Part shown: piece after piece, positions 1 to 8,189 of the stretch
How positions within the stretch are numbered: the stretch's first letter is position 1
How the letters are laid out: the number at the start of each line of letters is the position of its first letter
Source of the DNA: Acidimicrobiia bacterium
GTDB lineage: Bacteria > Actinomycetota > Acidimicrobiia > Spongiisociales > ZC4RG35
Direction: 5' to 3'
Assembly: GCA_028285585.1 (NCBI GenBank)
Contig: JANQOU010000013.1
Location: 91,180-155,179 of the forward strand
DNA: 64,000 nucleotides
Position numbers and translations under genes: made by a program
The notes under the pieces: model-generated
Told to the model about the DNA's origin: nothing
Seen by the model: the letters and a program-made list of their open reading frames with translations, nothing else
Databases searched by the model: none

Positions 1-3000
1 AGCCTGCTCCGCTGCCTCCGCATTCCGATCCTGGAATGCGCGGAGATTGGAGATCTGGCGATCTTTGTCCTCATCGGTGGACCGAATGAGCTCCGTGGGG
101 ACTTCGAAAGGCGACCCCTCGCTCGAGAGGAATGTGTTGACACCCACGATCGGGTACTCCCCCGATTCCTTCCGCTGCTCGTAGTACAGCGACTCCTCCT
201 GGATCTTGGTCCGCTGGTATTGACGCTCCATCGCCCCCAGGACGCCGCCCCTGCTGTTGATGCGATCAAACTCCATCAGCACCGCCTCTTCGACGAGGTC
301 GGTCAGCTCTTGGATTACGAAGCTCCCTTGAAGAGGGTTCTCGTTCTTGTTGAGGCCCAGCTCGGCGTTGACTATCAGCTGAATCGCCAAGGCACGGCGG
401 ACCGACTCCTCGGTGGGAGTCGTGACGGCCTCGTCATACGCGTTGGTGTGGAGGCTGTTGGCGTTGTCGTAGAGGGCGTACAGCGCCTGAAGAGTCGTTC
501 GAATGTCGTTGAAGCTGATCTCCTGGGCGTGCAAGGACCGGCCGGACGTCTGAACGTGGTACTTCAACTTCTGTGACCGCTCGTTGCCGCCGTAACGACG
601 CTTGATCGCCTTTGCCCATATCCGCCTCGCCACCCTCCCGATGACTGCGTACTCCGCGTCGAGCCCGTTCGAGAAGAAATACGAGAGGTTCGGTGCGAAG
701 TCATCGATGTGCATCCCTCGCGCCAGGTAGTTCTCCACGTAGGTGAACCCGTTGGCGAGAGTGAAAGCGAGCTGGCTGATCGGGTTGGCCCCGGCCTCGG
801 CCATGTGATACCCGGAGATAGAAACCGAGTAGAAGTTCTGGACGTCGTTGTCGACAAAGTACTGCTGGATGTCACCCATCATCCTCAGGGCAAACTCGGT
901 GGAGAAGATGCACGTGTTCTGGGCCTGGTCTTCTTTGAGAATGTCTGCTTGGACCGTGCCGCGGACCCGACTCAGCGTCTTCGCCTTGATCTCGTCATAA
1001 ACGCTGCCTGGCAACACTTGATCACCACTGACACCCAGCAGGCGCAACCCCCGGCCGTCAGAGCCCTCGGGCAGCTCGCCCGCATACATCGGACGGCCCG
1101 ACTCTCCATGCAGTTCACCAAGCTTGGCCTCGACATCACTCCAAAGGTCGTTCTCGGTGATGTAGGCCTCGCACGCCTGATCGATAGCGGCGTTCATGAA
1201 GAAGGCGAGGATCATCGGCGCCGGCCCGTTGATCGTCATCGAGACGGAAGTGGTCGGATCGGAGAGATCGAACCCGGAGTAGAGCTTCTTGGCGTCGTCA
1301 ACTGTCGCGATGGACACTCCTGAGTTGCCCACTTTCCCATATATGTCGGGGCGCTCGTGAGGGTCTTCCCCGTAGAGGGTCACCGAGTCGAACGCCGTGC
1401 TCAGCCGCTTCGCCGGCATCCCTTGAGCCAGGTAGTGAAAACGTGCGTTGGTCTGCTCCGGTGGGCCCTCACCGGCGAACATCCGCGCCGGGTCCTCCTC
1501 CGTTCGCCTGAAGGGGAACACTCCTGCGGCGTAGGGGAACTCACCGGGAACGTTCTCCTGGAGCAGCCATTCGAGACGGTCTCCCCACGACCTGTACCTG
1601 GGAAGAGCAACCTTTGAGACCTTGGTGTGCGAGAGAGTCTCGTACTTAAGAGGGACCTCGATCTCCTTGCCGCGGACCTGATAGGTGAAGGTGTCGGCGG
1701 CGTACTCTGCGACCATGTCATCCCAACGCTCCAGTCCCTTCAGGCTGTCGGCGGTCAATTGCTCTCGAGCCTCGGTGATGGCCGATTGGAGATCAGCGTC
1801 GCTGGCCTCCATGGCTCCCTCCAGCCGATAGAGCTGCTCGGCGACCTCCGCTTGTCCCGTTGCCCAGGTGTTGTAACGACGGACCTCCTCGACGATTTCG
1901 GCCAGATAGCGAGACCGCTCCGGCGGCACGACATGCTGCTTTGCCTCATCAGCTGTCGGAAGCTCTGCATGAGACTCATAGCTCAATGCGGCAGAGAGTG
2001 CCTTGTACACCCGATTCGTGCCTGGATCGTTGAAGTCTGACGCCGTGCTCAGGTAAACGGGGAGGTCGGCGTCATCCGCCTCGAACAACTGACTGTTTCG
2101 CTTGTACTGTTTGCGGACATCTCTCAGAGCGTCGAGTGAGCCTTCCTTGTCGGCCTTGTTGATGACCACCAGGTCGGCGTAGTCGAGCATGTCGATCTTC
2201 TCGAGCTGCGTGGCCGCGCCGTAGTCCGCAGTCATCACGTACACCGACAGATCCGAGTAGTCGACGATCTCGGTGTCCGATTGGCCGATGCCCGAAGTCT
2301 CCAGGATCACAAGGTCGAAGCCGGCTGCCTTGACGACGTTCACCGCCTGGTGGATGTGTGGCGACATCGCGAGGTTCGGCTGGCGCGTCGCCAGAGACCG
2401 CATGTAGACCCGCGGATGCGGAAGAGAGTTCATGCGAATTCTGTCCCCCAGCAGCGCCCCGCCAGAGCGGCGCTTGGAGGGATCCACGGAGATCACCGCA
2501 ACCCGAAGGTCGCCAAAGTCGGCGAGCAGTCTCCGCACCATCTCATCTACCAGACTCGACTTGCCAGACCCGCCTGTGCCGGTGATGCCGACGACGGGCG
2601 CCGTTGATCTCTCCGCCCTCCGCTCAACCTCGTCGAAGATGTCCTCGTACTTGTCGCCATAGTTCTCCGCAGCGGAGATGAGTGTGGCCAGAGCTCCTCG
2701 GTTGTCCGGGGTGACCGAGTCGATGTCGAAGTCGTCGCTCAGCTCACCAGCGGGAAAGTCCGCATTGGCAAGCATGTCGGAGACCATCCCCTGGAGGCCC
2801 ATGACCCGACCGTCGTCTGGCGAGTAGATGCGGGTTATCCCGTACTCCTGAAGGTCATCCCCTTCTTCGGGGAGGATGGTTCCCCCACCGCCTCCGAATA
2901 TGCGGATGTGGCCGGCATCCCTCTCGACGAGAAGATCGCGGAGATATCTGTAGAACTCGAGATGCCCGCCTTGATAGGAGGTGACTGCGATGGCGTGAGC

Positions 3001-3195
3001 GTCCTCGTCGACGGCTGCCTCGACGATGTCCAGGCCGCTTCGGTTATGACCCAGGTGGATCACCTCGGCGCCACTTGCCTGGAGAATTCGCCTGAAAATG
3101 TTGATGGACGCGTCGTGCCCGTCAAAAAGCGTGGTCGCAGTCACAAACCGGGCTTTGTTGCTCAATTCGTATGCTTGACCTGGTGTTTCGGGCAG
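1..3195 (-). CDS. icmF: Fused isobutyryl-CoA mutase (IcmF type), C-terminus cut by window edge
   Basis: B12-dependent acyl-CoA mutase that carries its own G-protein chaperone. About 1,065 codons are visible; the family is usually close to 1,090, so only the last few dozen residues are missing. Domains in order: an N-terminal cobalamin-binding domain with the DGHDASI motif (about residues 25-31) and a GGGGG turn; a MeaI-like GTPase with the P-loop GTGGSGKSS near residue 200; then the mutase TIM barrel. This order is the IcmF fusion, not stand-alone methylmalonyl-CoA mutase. There is no ATG or GTG start. A CTG at 3195 has GGAGG six bases upstream and a TACAGT -10 element at 3219-3224. The only other candidate, a TTG at 3165, has no ribosome binding site. 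Substrate (isobutyryl- or pivalyl-CoA) cannot be fixed from this reading. Confidence 0.9.
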   Translation of the reverse strand, partial: MPETPGQAYELSNKARFVTATTLFDGHDASINIFRRILQASGAEVIHLGHNRSGLDIVEAAVDEDAHAIAVTSYQGGHLEFYRYLRDLLVERDAGHIRIFGGGGGTILPEEGDDLQEYGITRIYSPDDGRVMGLQGMVSDMLANADFPAGELSDDFDIDSVTPDNRGALATLISAAENYGDKYEDIFDEVERRAERSTAPVVGITGTGGSGKSSLVDEMVRRLLADFGDLRVAVISVDPSKRRSGGALLGDRIRMNSLPHPRVYMRSLATRQPNLAMSPHIHQAVNVVKAAGFDLVILETSGIGQSDTEIVDYSDLSVYVMTADYGAATQLEKIDMLDYADLVVINKADKEGSLDALRDVRKQYKRNSQLFEADDADLPVYLSTASDFNDPGTNRVYKALSAALSYESHAELPTADEAKQHVVPPERSRYLAEIVEEVRRYNTWATGQAEVAEQLYRLEGAMEASDADLQSAITEAREQLTADSLKGLERWDDMVAEYAADTFTYQVRGKEIEVPLKYETLSHTKVSKVALPRYRSWGDRLEWLLQENVPGEFPYAAGVFPFRRTEEDPARMFAGEGPPEQTNARFHYLAQGMPAKRLSTAFDSVTLYGEDPHERPDIYGKVGNSGVSIATVDDAKKLYSGFDLSDPTTSVSMTINGPAPMILAFFMNAAIDQACEAYITENDLWSDVEAKLGELHGESGRPMYAGELPEGSDGRGLRLLGVSGDQVLPGSVYDEIKAKTLSRVRGTVQADILKEDQAQNTCIFSTEFALRMMGDIQQYFVDNDVQNFYSVSISGYHMAEAGANPISQLAFTLANGFTYVENYLARGMHIDDFAPNLSYFFSNGLDAEYAVIGRVARRIWAKAIKRRYGGNERSQKLKYHVQTSGRSLHAQEISFNDIRTTLQALYALYDNANSLHTNAYDEAVTTPTEESVRRALAIQLIVNAELGLNKNENPLQGSFVIQELTDLVEEAVLMEFDRINSRGGVLGAMERQYQRTKIQEESLYYEQRKESGEYPIVGVNTFLSSEGSPFEVPTELIRSTDEDKDRQISNLRAFQDRNAEAAEQA

Positions 3196-3218
3196 TTCTG
3201 ACCTCCGAGAACGACACC

Positions 3219-3224
3219 ACTGTA
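3219..3224 (-). promoter_or_regulatory. Probable -10 element of icmF
   Basis: TACAGT on the minus strand. Transcription would begin about seven bases on, giving a short leader that contains GGAGG (3206-3202) and then the proposed CTG start at 3195. No clear -35 is visible. Confidence 0.4.
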
Positions 3225-3285
3225 CCCCCGGCCAGAAGACTCCCCACGACACGCTGTGGATAACTCAGCTAAGTTCAGATGTGCT

Positions 3286-3594
3286 ATGCCTCAATACACC
3301 GGGAGGCTTCAGGGATCCGATCTCGAGCCCACCACAGTGTTGGTGGACATCAGCGACGGCCGCTTCCGCATCTCGGCGGGCCGGCTCCACATCGGATCTT
3401 GGCGAATCGATGACATCAACGCCGAGCGGACATCCATCTATCGATTCGACCTGAACATCGACGGAGACCACTTCAACTTCTTCCCCGATGACCCTTCGGC
3501 TTTCTCCCACTCCGTGGGTGCCGTAGTTGATCTCACAGAGTCCACGGGGCGATTTGGCCTGAAAGCCCGGATCGAAAGAGCCGCCCAAGGCTGA
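3286..3594 (+). CDS. Hypothetical 102-aa protein sharing a domain with the protein at 14239-14955
   Basis: Small soluble protein of unknown function. It has no signal peptide or membrane segment. Its core (about residues 10-60) lines up by eye with the N-terminal 70 residues of the membrane protein at 14239-14955. Both have a short strand, then V-V/D-D/S-x-R-x-R-I/L, a G-x-W-x-I-x-D-I motif, and a run ending in a hydrophobic strand. The layout resembles a small beta-rich, PH- or GRAM-like module, but that is inference. Start chosen at ATG 3286, because TAAGTT ends ten bases upstream and the paralogue begins at the same relative point. An in-frame upstream ATG at 3256 would add ten residues. 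The gene is divergent from icmF. Confidence 0.6.
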   Translation: MPQYTGRLQGSDLEPTTVLVDISDGRFRISAGRLHIGSWRIDDINAERTSIYRFDLNIDGDHFNFFPDDPSAFSHSVGAVVDLTESTGRFGLKARIERAAQG

Positions 3595-3624
3595 CATCCT
3601 CGGGTTTGGTGCCAAACTGAGTTG

Positions 3625-4371
3625 ATGGTGCGTCGCCTCCTCAAGAACGGAATGATCACAGGTGCGACCGTGCTCGGCCTCGAGGCGGCATATGCAGTTC
3701 TGCGGCCCGCCCCTGACCTGCCCGACTTCGATCCTTCCGGCGAGTTCGGCGACCCGGCCAACCCGACACTCAAAGTTGTCGTGCTCGGAGACTCCTCTGT
3801 CACTGCTCCCGGAGTAGACGGCCCGGAGCAGATTTGGATAAGCCTCGTCTGTGAGCGGCTCGCCGCGGATTACCACGTCGTGCTCGAGTCACTCGCAATC
3901 GGTGGATCAATGGCCCACAACGTCATCGACAACCAGTTGGAAGAGGCAATCCTCTTCCGCCCCGACCTGGTGTTCGTCTCGGTTGGCGCCAACGACGTGA
4001 TCAAGGGAGTTCCGCGGCGTCGATTTGCGAGGAACCTCGACCACCTGGTGGGCGAGCTGGCAAAGACCGGAGCAAACGTCATCCAGAGCGGTGTCGGCGA
4101 GTTGGGCTCGATCCCCAGGCTTCACCCGCCACTGAGCCAGCTCATGTCGAGGAGGGCTCGCCGATTCGACGAAGTCCATTGGAAAGTGGCGCGAACTCAC
4201 AACACCGAGGTGGTTCATCAGAGGTCAGACGACATCAAGCTCTGGTATCAGGATCGAGATCTTTGGGCCGCCGACCTCTTCCATGTGAGCGCCGCGGGCC
4301 ACGCAAGATGGGCCGAGGTCGCCTGGAAGACGGTTGGCCCCCTTGTCTACGGTGACGATGGACCGCGATGA
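3625..4371 (+). CDS. SGNH/GDSL-family hydrolase
   Basis: Predicted esterase or lipase-like hydrolase of 248 residues. Block I is VVLGDSSV (about residue 55) with the nucleophilic Ser. Block III is the GANDV motif (about residue 115). The catalytic Asp-His pair is in DLFHVSAAGH near the C-terminus. The N-terminal 25 residues contain a short hydrophobic stretch that could be a membrane anchor or weak signal peptide. Start set at ATG 3625; a TTG directly before it is also possible. The 3' end overlaps the next gene by 14 bases, so the two are probably co-transcribed. The substrate is not predictable. Confidence 0.8.
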   Translation: MVRRLLKNGMITGATVLGLEAAYAVLRPAPDLPDFDPSGEFGDPANPTLKVVVLGDSSVTAPGVDGPEQIWISLVCERLAADYHVVLESLAIGGSMAHNVIDNQLEEAILFRPDLVFVSVGANDVIKGVPRRRFARNLDHLVGELAKTGANVIQSGVGELGSIPRLHPPLSQLMSRRARRFDEVHWKVARTHNTEVVHQRSDDIKLWYQDRDLWAADLFHVSAAGHARWAEVAWKTVGPLVYGDDGPR

Positions 4372-4771
4372 GGCTCTGCGTCGCCTGACCGGCTCGCGAT
4401 CGGCCAGATTGGCGACCGTCAGACCTGACTCGACACCACACGTTGTGCCGATCGTCTTTGCTGTCATCGGCGGCGACATCGTCACGATGATCGACCACAA
4501 GCCGAAGACGACTCAGAACTTGCAGCGTCTTCGCAACCTCGAAGCCAACCCGCGTGCCTCCGTGCTGGTCGACCACTACGGTGAAGACTGGGAGCAGTTG
4601 TGGTGGGTGAGAGTGGACGGCGACGCCAGGGTGATCGGCGACGGACCGGAGCATGAGAGAGCTGCGGCAGCGCTGGCCGGGAAGTACGGCCAATACCTGG
4701 ACCGCCCGCCGACCGGCCCCGCGATCATCATCCCCATGGGGCATGTCAGCTGGTGGGTGAGCAGCGTCTGA
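4358..4771 (+). CDS. PPOX-class F420-dependent oxidoreductase (Rv0121 / TIGR03668-like)
   Basis: Split-barrel flavin/deazaflavin-binding protein of 137 residues. The N-terminal helix is followed by SARLATVRPDSTPHVVP, the first strands of the FMN-binding split barrel. Later come the DHKPKTTQNLQRLRNL segment and the WWVRVDGDARV strand typical of the TIGR03668 group. Members of this group use F420 rather than FMN, which fits an actinobacterium; the substrate is unknown. ATG at 4358 is chosen because the protein then begins MDRDEALRRL, as relatives do. The gene overlaps the hydrolase upstream by 14 bases and the convergent gene downstream by 26. Confidence 0.75.
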   Translation: MDRDEALRRLTGSRSARLATVRPDSTPHVVPIVFAVIGGDIVTMIDHKPKTTQNLQRLRNLEANPRASVLVDHYGEDWEQLWWVRVDGDARVIGDGPEHERAAAALAGKYGQYLDRPPTGPAIIIPMGHVSWWVSSV

Positions 4772-5291
4772 CACCCGACTCGGTTGCCAGCCACTCGACC
4801 CTCTGGTCGTAGGCGAGCATCGGAACCGTCGGAACCACCCGAGACTCGACTGTGACACCTACAGCATCGGTCAGGGACCGACGCTCGGCGAGAATCCGGT
4901 CATAGAAGCCGCCACCCCGCCCGAGACGGCCGCCGCCTTCGTCGAAGGCAAGCCCCGGAGTCAGGAAGACATCTATCTCATGGACTGGCACCACCGGGCC
5001 CTGATCCGACGGCTGCTCCATCCCGAAGCGATGCACCTCTCGGCCGACTTCACGGTCTCGGAAAGTGAGGCTCCCGTCGGGCTCCACGCGCGGCAGCACC
5101 CACCTCCATCCCGGAAGTCTCTCGAACAGGGAGCTCAAATCGACCTCGTCGGGCATGGCAAGAAACGCTGACACGGTGCCGGGCAGCTTGCGTGACAGCC
5201 ATACGAAGAGGCCGGAAACCACTAGAAGACCGGCTCCCGGGTCAAGCGGGCCGGCTGACCGGATCCTGCCGCGCATCTCACTCTTGTCCAC
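4746..5291 (-). CDS. 5-formyltetrahydrofolate cyclo-ligase
   Basis: Folate salvage enzyme (MTHFS): ATP-dependent conversion of 5-formyl-THF to 5,10-methenyl-THF in the cytoplasm. 181 residues, within the normal range. The diagnostic C-terminal motif GRLGRGGGFYDR is present, preceded by a D-x-x-L-x-P-G-L-A-F-D strand. The N-terminal KSEMRGRIRS helix matches the usual Lys/Arg-rich start. The start is GTG 5291: TACGCT lies at 5303-5298, exactly six bases upstream, which suggests a leaderless message. The gene is divergent from the acyltransferase at 5344. Confidence 0.85.
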   Translation of the reverse strand: MDKSEMRGRIRSAGPLDPGAGLLVVSGLFVWLSRKLPGTVSAFLAMPDEVDLSSLFERLPGWRWVLPRVEPDGSLTFRDREVGREVHRFGMEQPSDQGPVVPVHEIDVFLTPGLAFDEGGGRLGRGGGFYDRILAERRSLTDAVGVTVESRVVPTVPMLAYDQRVEWLATESGVRRCSPTS

Positions 5292-5297
5292 CTGGGG

Positions 5298-5335
5298 AGC
5301 GTATAGCGTTCGGGGCGGGAGGCCTCGTCTACGCT
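5298..5335. promoter_or_regulatory. Divergent leaderless-type promoters
   Basis: Minus strand: TACGCT at 5303-5298, six bases before the cyclo-ligase GTG. Plus strand: TACGCT at 5330-5335, eight bases before the acyltransferase GTG. The same hexamer is used on both strands. Confidence 0.5.
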
Positions 5336-5343
5336 CGCATACC

Positions 5344-6090
5344 GTGCATTGGATTGCGATTGTGCTGAAGACGGCACTCACCTGGACGGTGGGAGTGCTG
5401 ATCACCATCGTTTGCGCGCTATCCGTCATGGCCATAGCTCTCGTGAAGGACACTGCTCCTGCGATCGACAAGATCATTCTCTTCTGGAGCAAGACCTGGC
5501 TCGTGACCTCAGGCACGAAGCTCACCGTGGAAGGCGCAGAGCACATCGACCACGAGGTGTCCTACATAGTCGTTGCCAACCATCTGTCGACACTCGACAT
5601 CATGGTGTGCTTTCTCGCCACCCGTCTGCCGATCCGCTACTTGGCGAAGAAAGAGCTGTTCCAGATTCCGATCCTGGCTCAGGGGATGAGAGCGGTCGGA
5701 ATCATCGAAGTCGACCGCCAGGCCAGGGGTTCCATCCATGCGACGGTGAACCGGCAGGCGAAACAGCTCATCGAGAACCGCCGGTCGCTCATCATCTACC
5801 CCGAAGGAACCCGCCCCCGAGACGGTGTCATGAAGCAGTTCAAGAAGGGGGCTTTCACGATGGCCATCGCAGGAGGACTGCCGATCCTTCCCATGTCGAT
5901 TCACGGAACCTACGAAGCCGCTACCCCGGGGCGGCCCTGGTTCAGAGGCGGGGCGGTGAAGGTCGTCATCGATCCTCCGATCTCGACGAGTGACATGACG
6001 CCGGCCGATACCAGCGCTCTCCGTGACCAGGCGCGCTCGATCATCGCCGAACGAGTGGCCGACATGGGTGGAGACGTAGGTAGGCACTGA
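5344..6090 (+). CDS. 1-acyl-sn-glycerol-3-phosphate acyltransferase (PlsC family)
   Basis: Transfers an acyl chain to lysophosphatidate at the membrane. 248 residues. One N-terminal hydrophobic segment (about residues 8-32) precedes the acyltransferase domain. The catalytic HX4D is NHLSTLD (near residue 80), and the glycerol-phosphate site YPEGTR is near residue 155. It could instead be an acyltransferase with a related acceptor. There is no canonical ribosome binding site; GTG 5344 follows TACGCT by eight bases. A much longer in-frame extension upstream is open but lacks coding character. The stop is immediately followed by the GTG of the next gene. Confidence 0.85.
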   Translation: MHWIAIVLKTALTWTVGVLITIVCALSVMAIALVKDTAPAIDKIILFWSKTWLVTSGTKLTVEGAEHIDHEVSYIVVANHLSTLDIMVCFLATRLPIRYLAKKELFQIPILAQGMRAVGIIEVDRQARGSIHATVNRQAKQLIENRRSLIIYPEGTRPRDGVMKQFKKGAFTMAIAGGLPILPMSIHGTYEAATPGRPWFRGGAVKVVIDPPISTSDMTPADTSALRDQARSIIAERVADMGGDVGRH

Positions 6091-7263
6091 GTGACCGACT
6101 ACGACATCCTGATAGTCGGCGGTGGTGTGATGGGCTCCTCAACCGCATATCACCTGCGTCGTGCCGACCCGGCGGCGTCGGTGGCAGTTGTGGAGAGAGA
6201 CTCGACCTACCAGAGAGCGTCCACAGTGCTCAGCGATGGCAACGTCAGAGTCCAGTTCAACCTCGAGGAGAACATCCTCATCTCACAGCACACTCTGGAG
6301 GTGTTGGAGACATTCGCCACCGACATGGCAACGAGCACCTACCAACCTGATCCTGGGGTCAAGAGGCAGGGAAATCTCTTCACCGTGACCCGAGACGGCG
6401 AACCCTGGGCGATCAAAGGGCTCGAAACACAGGTCGCCCTTGGTTGCAGGGTGGAATGGCTCGACGGCCAAGAGATCTCCAACAGATTCCCCAGATACGA
6501 GAACGCCGGTCTCGTCGGAGGCACTCTTGGGGATGACGACGGCTCCGTGGATCCGACAGCAGTTCTCCGCGGTTATCGGTCCAAAGCCATCGAGTTGGGC
6601 GCAGTCTTCATCAAGTCCGAAGTCGCCGCATTGAGCATGGAGGCCAATGGCGTTGCCGGAGCGTCGACTACATCCGGCGAGTCCATCAGCGCCAGGCAGG
6701 TTCTGGTGGCAGCTGGAGCGTGGTCTACGAGACTGCTCGGAGACGCCGGAATCACCATCCCGGTTTTGCCTTACATGCGCACCGTCTATGTGGTGAGCAC
6801 ACCATTCGAAGTTACAGGGCTGCCTTCGATCTTCCTCCCCAACGGGGTCTACCTGATCGGCGAGTCGGAGAACATGTGGCTGATGGGCCTATCTCAACCC
6901 GACGACCCGATCGGATTCGATTTCACACCGGCCTCTCGGGAGAGATTCGAAGAGCGAATCTGGCCGGGCTTGGTGAAGCATCTTCCCCAATTCGACAAGC
7001 TGACCATCGAGCGCTCATGGGCAGGTCTCTACGCGGTCAACGGGCTCGACCACAACGCCATCATCGGGAGATGGCCCTCCACCGAGAACCTCTACCTCGC
7101 CACCGGTTTCTCGGGCCACGGGTTCCAGCAAGCCCCAGCTGTTGGCCGCTATCTGTCCGAGCTGTTACTGGGTCAGCCCCACGTCCTAGACCTCTCCCGC
7201 CTGGGACCCCAGCGAATCGTCGACAACCGGCCACTTCATGAGCATCCGGGCCGTGTGATCTAA
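6091..7263 (+). CDS. FAD-dependent oxidoreductase, DAO / FOXRED1-like
   Basis: Flavoprotein of the D-amino-acid/sarcosine/glycine oxidase superfamily, 390 residues. The Rossmann FAD motif GGGVMG is at residues 9-14. The second FAD region includes VAAGAWS (about residue 205). The C-terminal GLYAVNGLDHNAIIG and ATGFSGHGFQQAP motifs resemble sarcosine oxidase beta and FOXRED1 proteins. The substrate, probably a secondary or N-methylated amino acid, is inferred only. GTG start directly abuts the plsC-like stop, so it is probably in the same transcript. The TAA stop is part of the likely promoter of the next gene. Confidence 0.8.
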   Translation: MTDYDILIVGGGVMGSSTAYHLRRADPAASVAVVERDSTYQRASTVLSDGNVRVQFNLEENILISQHTLEVLETFATDMATSTYQPDPGVKRQGNLFTVTRDGEPWAIKGLETQVALGCRVEWLDGQEISNRFPRYENAGLVGGTLGDDDGSVDPTAVLRGYRSKAIELGAVFIKSEVAALSMEANGVAGASTTSGESISARQVLVAAGAWSTRLLGDAGITIPVLPYMRTVYVVSTPFEVTGLPSIFLPNGVYLIGESENMWLMGLSQPDDPIGFDFTPASRERFEERIWPGLVKHLPQFDKLTIERSWAGLYAVNGLDHNAIIGRWPSTENLYLATGFSGHGFQQAPAVGRYLSELLLGQPHVLDLSRLGPQRIVDNRPLHEHPGRVI

Positions 7264-7266
7264 GGT
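7261..7266 (+). promoter_or_regulatory. Leaderless -10 element of the LLM gene
   Basis: TAAGGT, which contains the stop codon of the preceding gene, ends six bases before ATG 7273. Confidence 0.45.
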
Positions 7267-7272
7267 CGGCTG

Positions 7273-8157
7273 ATGGACATCGGCTCAGTTGGTCTCTGGA
7301 CCTTCATACTCGACAATCACCCGACAGATGTTGTTCGCGACATCGCCCGTGATGTGGAGCAGATGGGATGGCCGACGCTGTGGCGCCCAGAATCAAGAGG
7401 CAGGGACGCCCTGATCTCGTCAGCCGTTGTCCTCGAGGCAACCACCAGCCTCAACATGGCCACGGGCATAGCCATCACCTACGCACGACACCCCATGACA
7501 GCCTCTGCGGCGCAGAAGAGCCTCAATGAGGCCTACGACAACCGATTCTTGCTCGGTCTCGGAGTCAGTCATGCTCCGTCGATCGAAGGCGTCCGGAAGA
7601 TGGACTACAGCACCCCCTACTCGGACATGGTGGCCTACTTGAAGGCAATGGTCGACGCTCCATACGGTGCCCCTGAGCCATCAGAGCCGCCCAAGACCGT
7701 GCTCGCCGCTCTCGGCCCTCGGATGCTTGAGCTGTCAGCCAAGGCAGCTGATGGTGCCCACCCCTACTTCACACCAGTCGAGCACACTGGCCTTGCCCGG
7801 GAGATCATGGGCGAGGGGCCTCTGCTCGCCCCAGAGATCATGGTGTCGATCGATGACGACGTCGATGCTGCCCGTGACTTGGCACGGCCGACCATGCAGC
7901 GATACCTGAGCCTGCCCAACTACAAGAACAACCTGATCCGGCTGGGCTACCACGAAGCAGATCTGGACGACCTGACCGACGAAGTCGTGGATGCCATCGT
8001 GGCATGCGGCCCGTTGAGCAAGACGGTGGAGAGGGTTCAGGAACACCAAGACGCCGGAGCGGATCATGTCTGCATCCAGGTCCTGGTCCCAGATGGCGAC
8101 CTGGACCTCAGCCTCACACGCTGGCGTGAGATCGCCGAGGCTTTCGGTCTGAGTTGA
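7273..8157 (+). CDS. LLM-class F420-dependent oxidoreductase (TIGR03620-like)
   Basis: Luciferase-like monooxygenase fold protein of 294 residues that probably uses reduced F420. It begins with the GSVGLWTF strand of the TIM barrel. It has the ATGIAITYARHP strand and the RFLLGLGVSH signature that follows the substrate pocket in this group. The typical C-terminal segment DHVCIQVL is present. The natural substrate is unknown. Its -10-like TAAGGT and ATG are spaced as for a leaderless message, so it may be transcribed separately from the FAD oxidoreductase. The 3' end faces imuB, 17 bases away. Confidence 0.8.
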   Translation: MDIGSVGLWTFILDNHPTDVVRDIARDVEQMGWPTLWRPESRGRDALISSAVVLEATTSLNMATGIAITYARHPMTASAAQKSLNEAYDNRFLLGLGVSHAPSIEGVRKMDYSTPYSDMVAYLKAMVDAPYGAPEPSEPPKTVLAALGPRMLELSAKAADGAHPYFTPVEHTGLAREIMGEGPLLAPEIMVSIDDDVDAARDLARPTMQRYLSLPNYKNNLIRLGYHEADLDDLTDEVVDAIVACGPLSKTVERVQEHQDAGADHVCIQVLVPDGDLDLSLTRWREIAEAFGLS

Positions 8158-8170
8158 CGGGACCGGCCTA

Positions 8171-8189
8171 GCCGTCAGTCATAGACGGC
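8171..8189. terminator. Possible hairpin between convergent genes
   Basis: GCCGTC (8171-8176) pairs with GACGGC (8184-8189) around a 7-base loop. An alternative pairing joins TGACGG (8155-8160) to CCGTCA (8172-8177). It lies at the convergent ends of the LLM gene and imuB. There is no strong T run. Confidence 0.3.

Noticed and set aside
5065..5343. In-frame N-terminal extension of the acyltransferase
   Set aside because: It overlaps the divergent cyclo-ligase gene, is Arg/Pro-rich, and lies upstream of the probable promoter.
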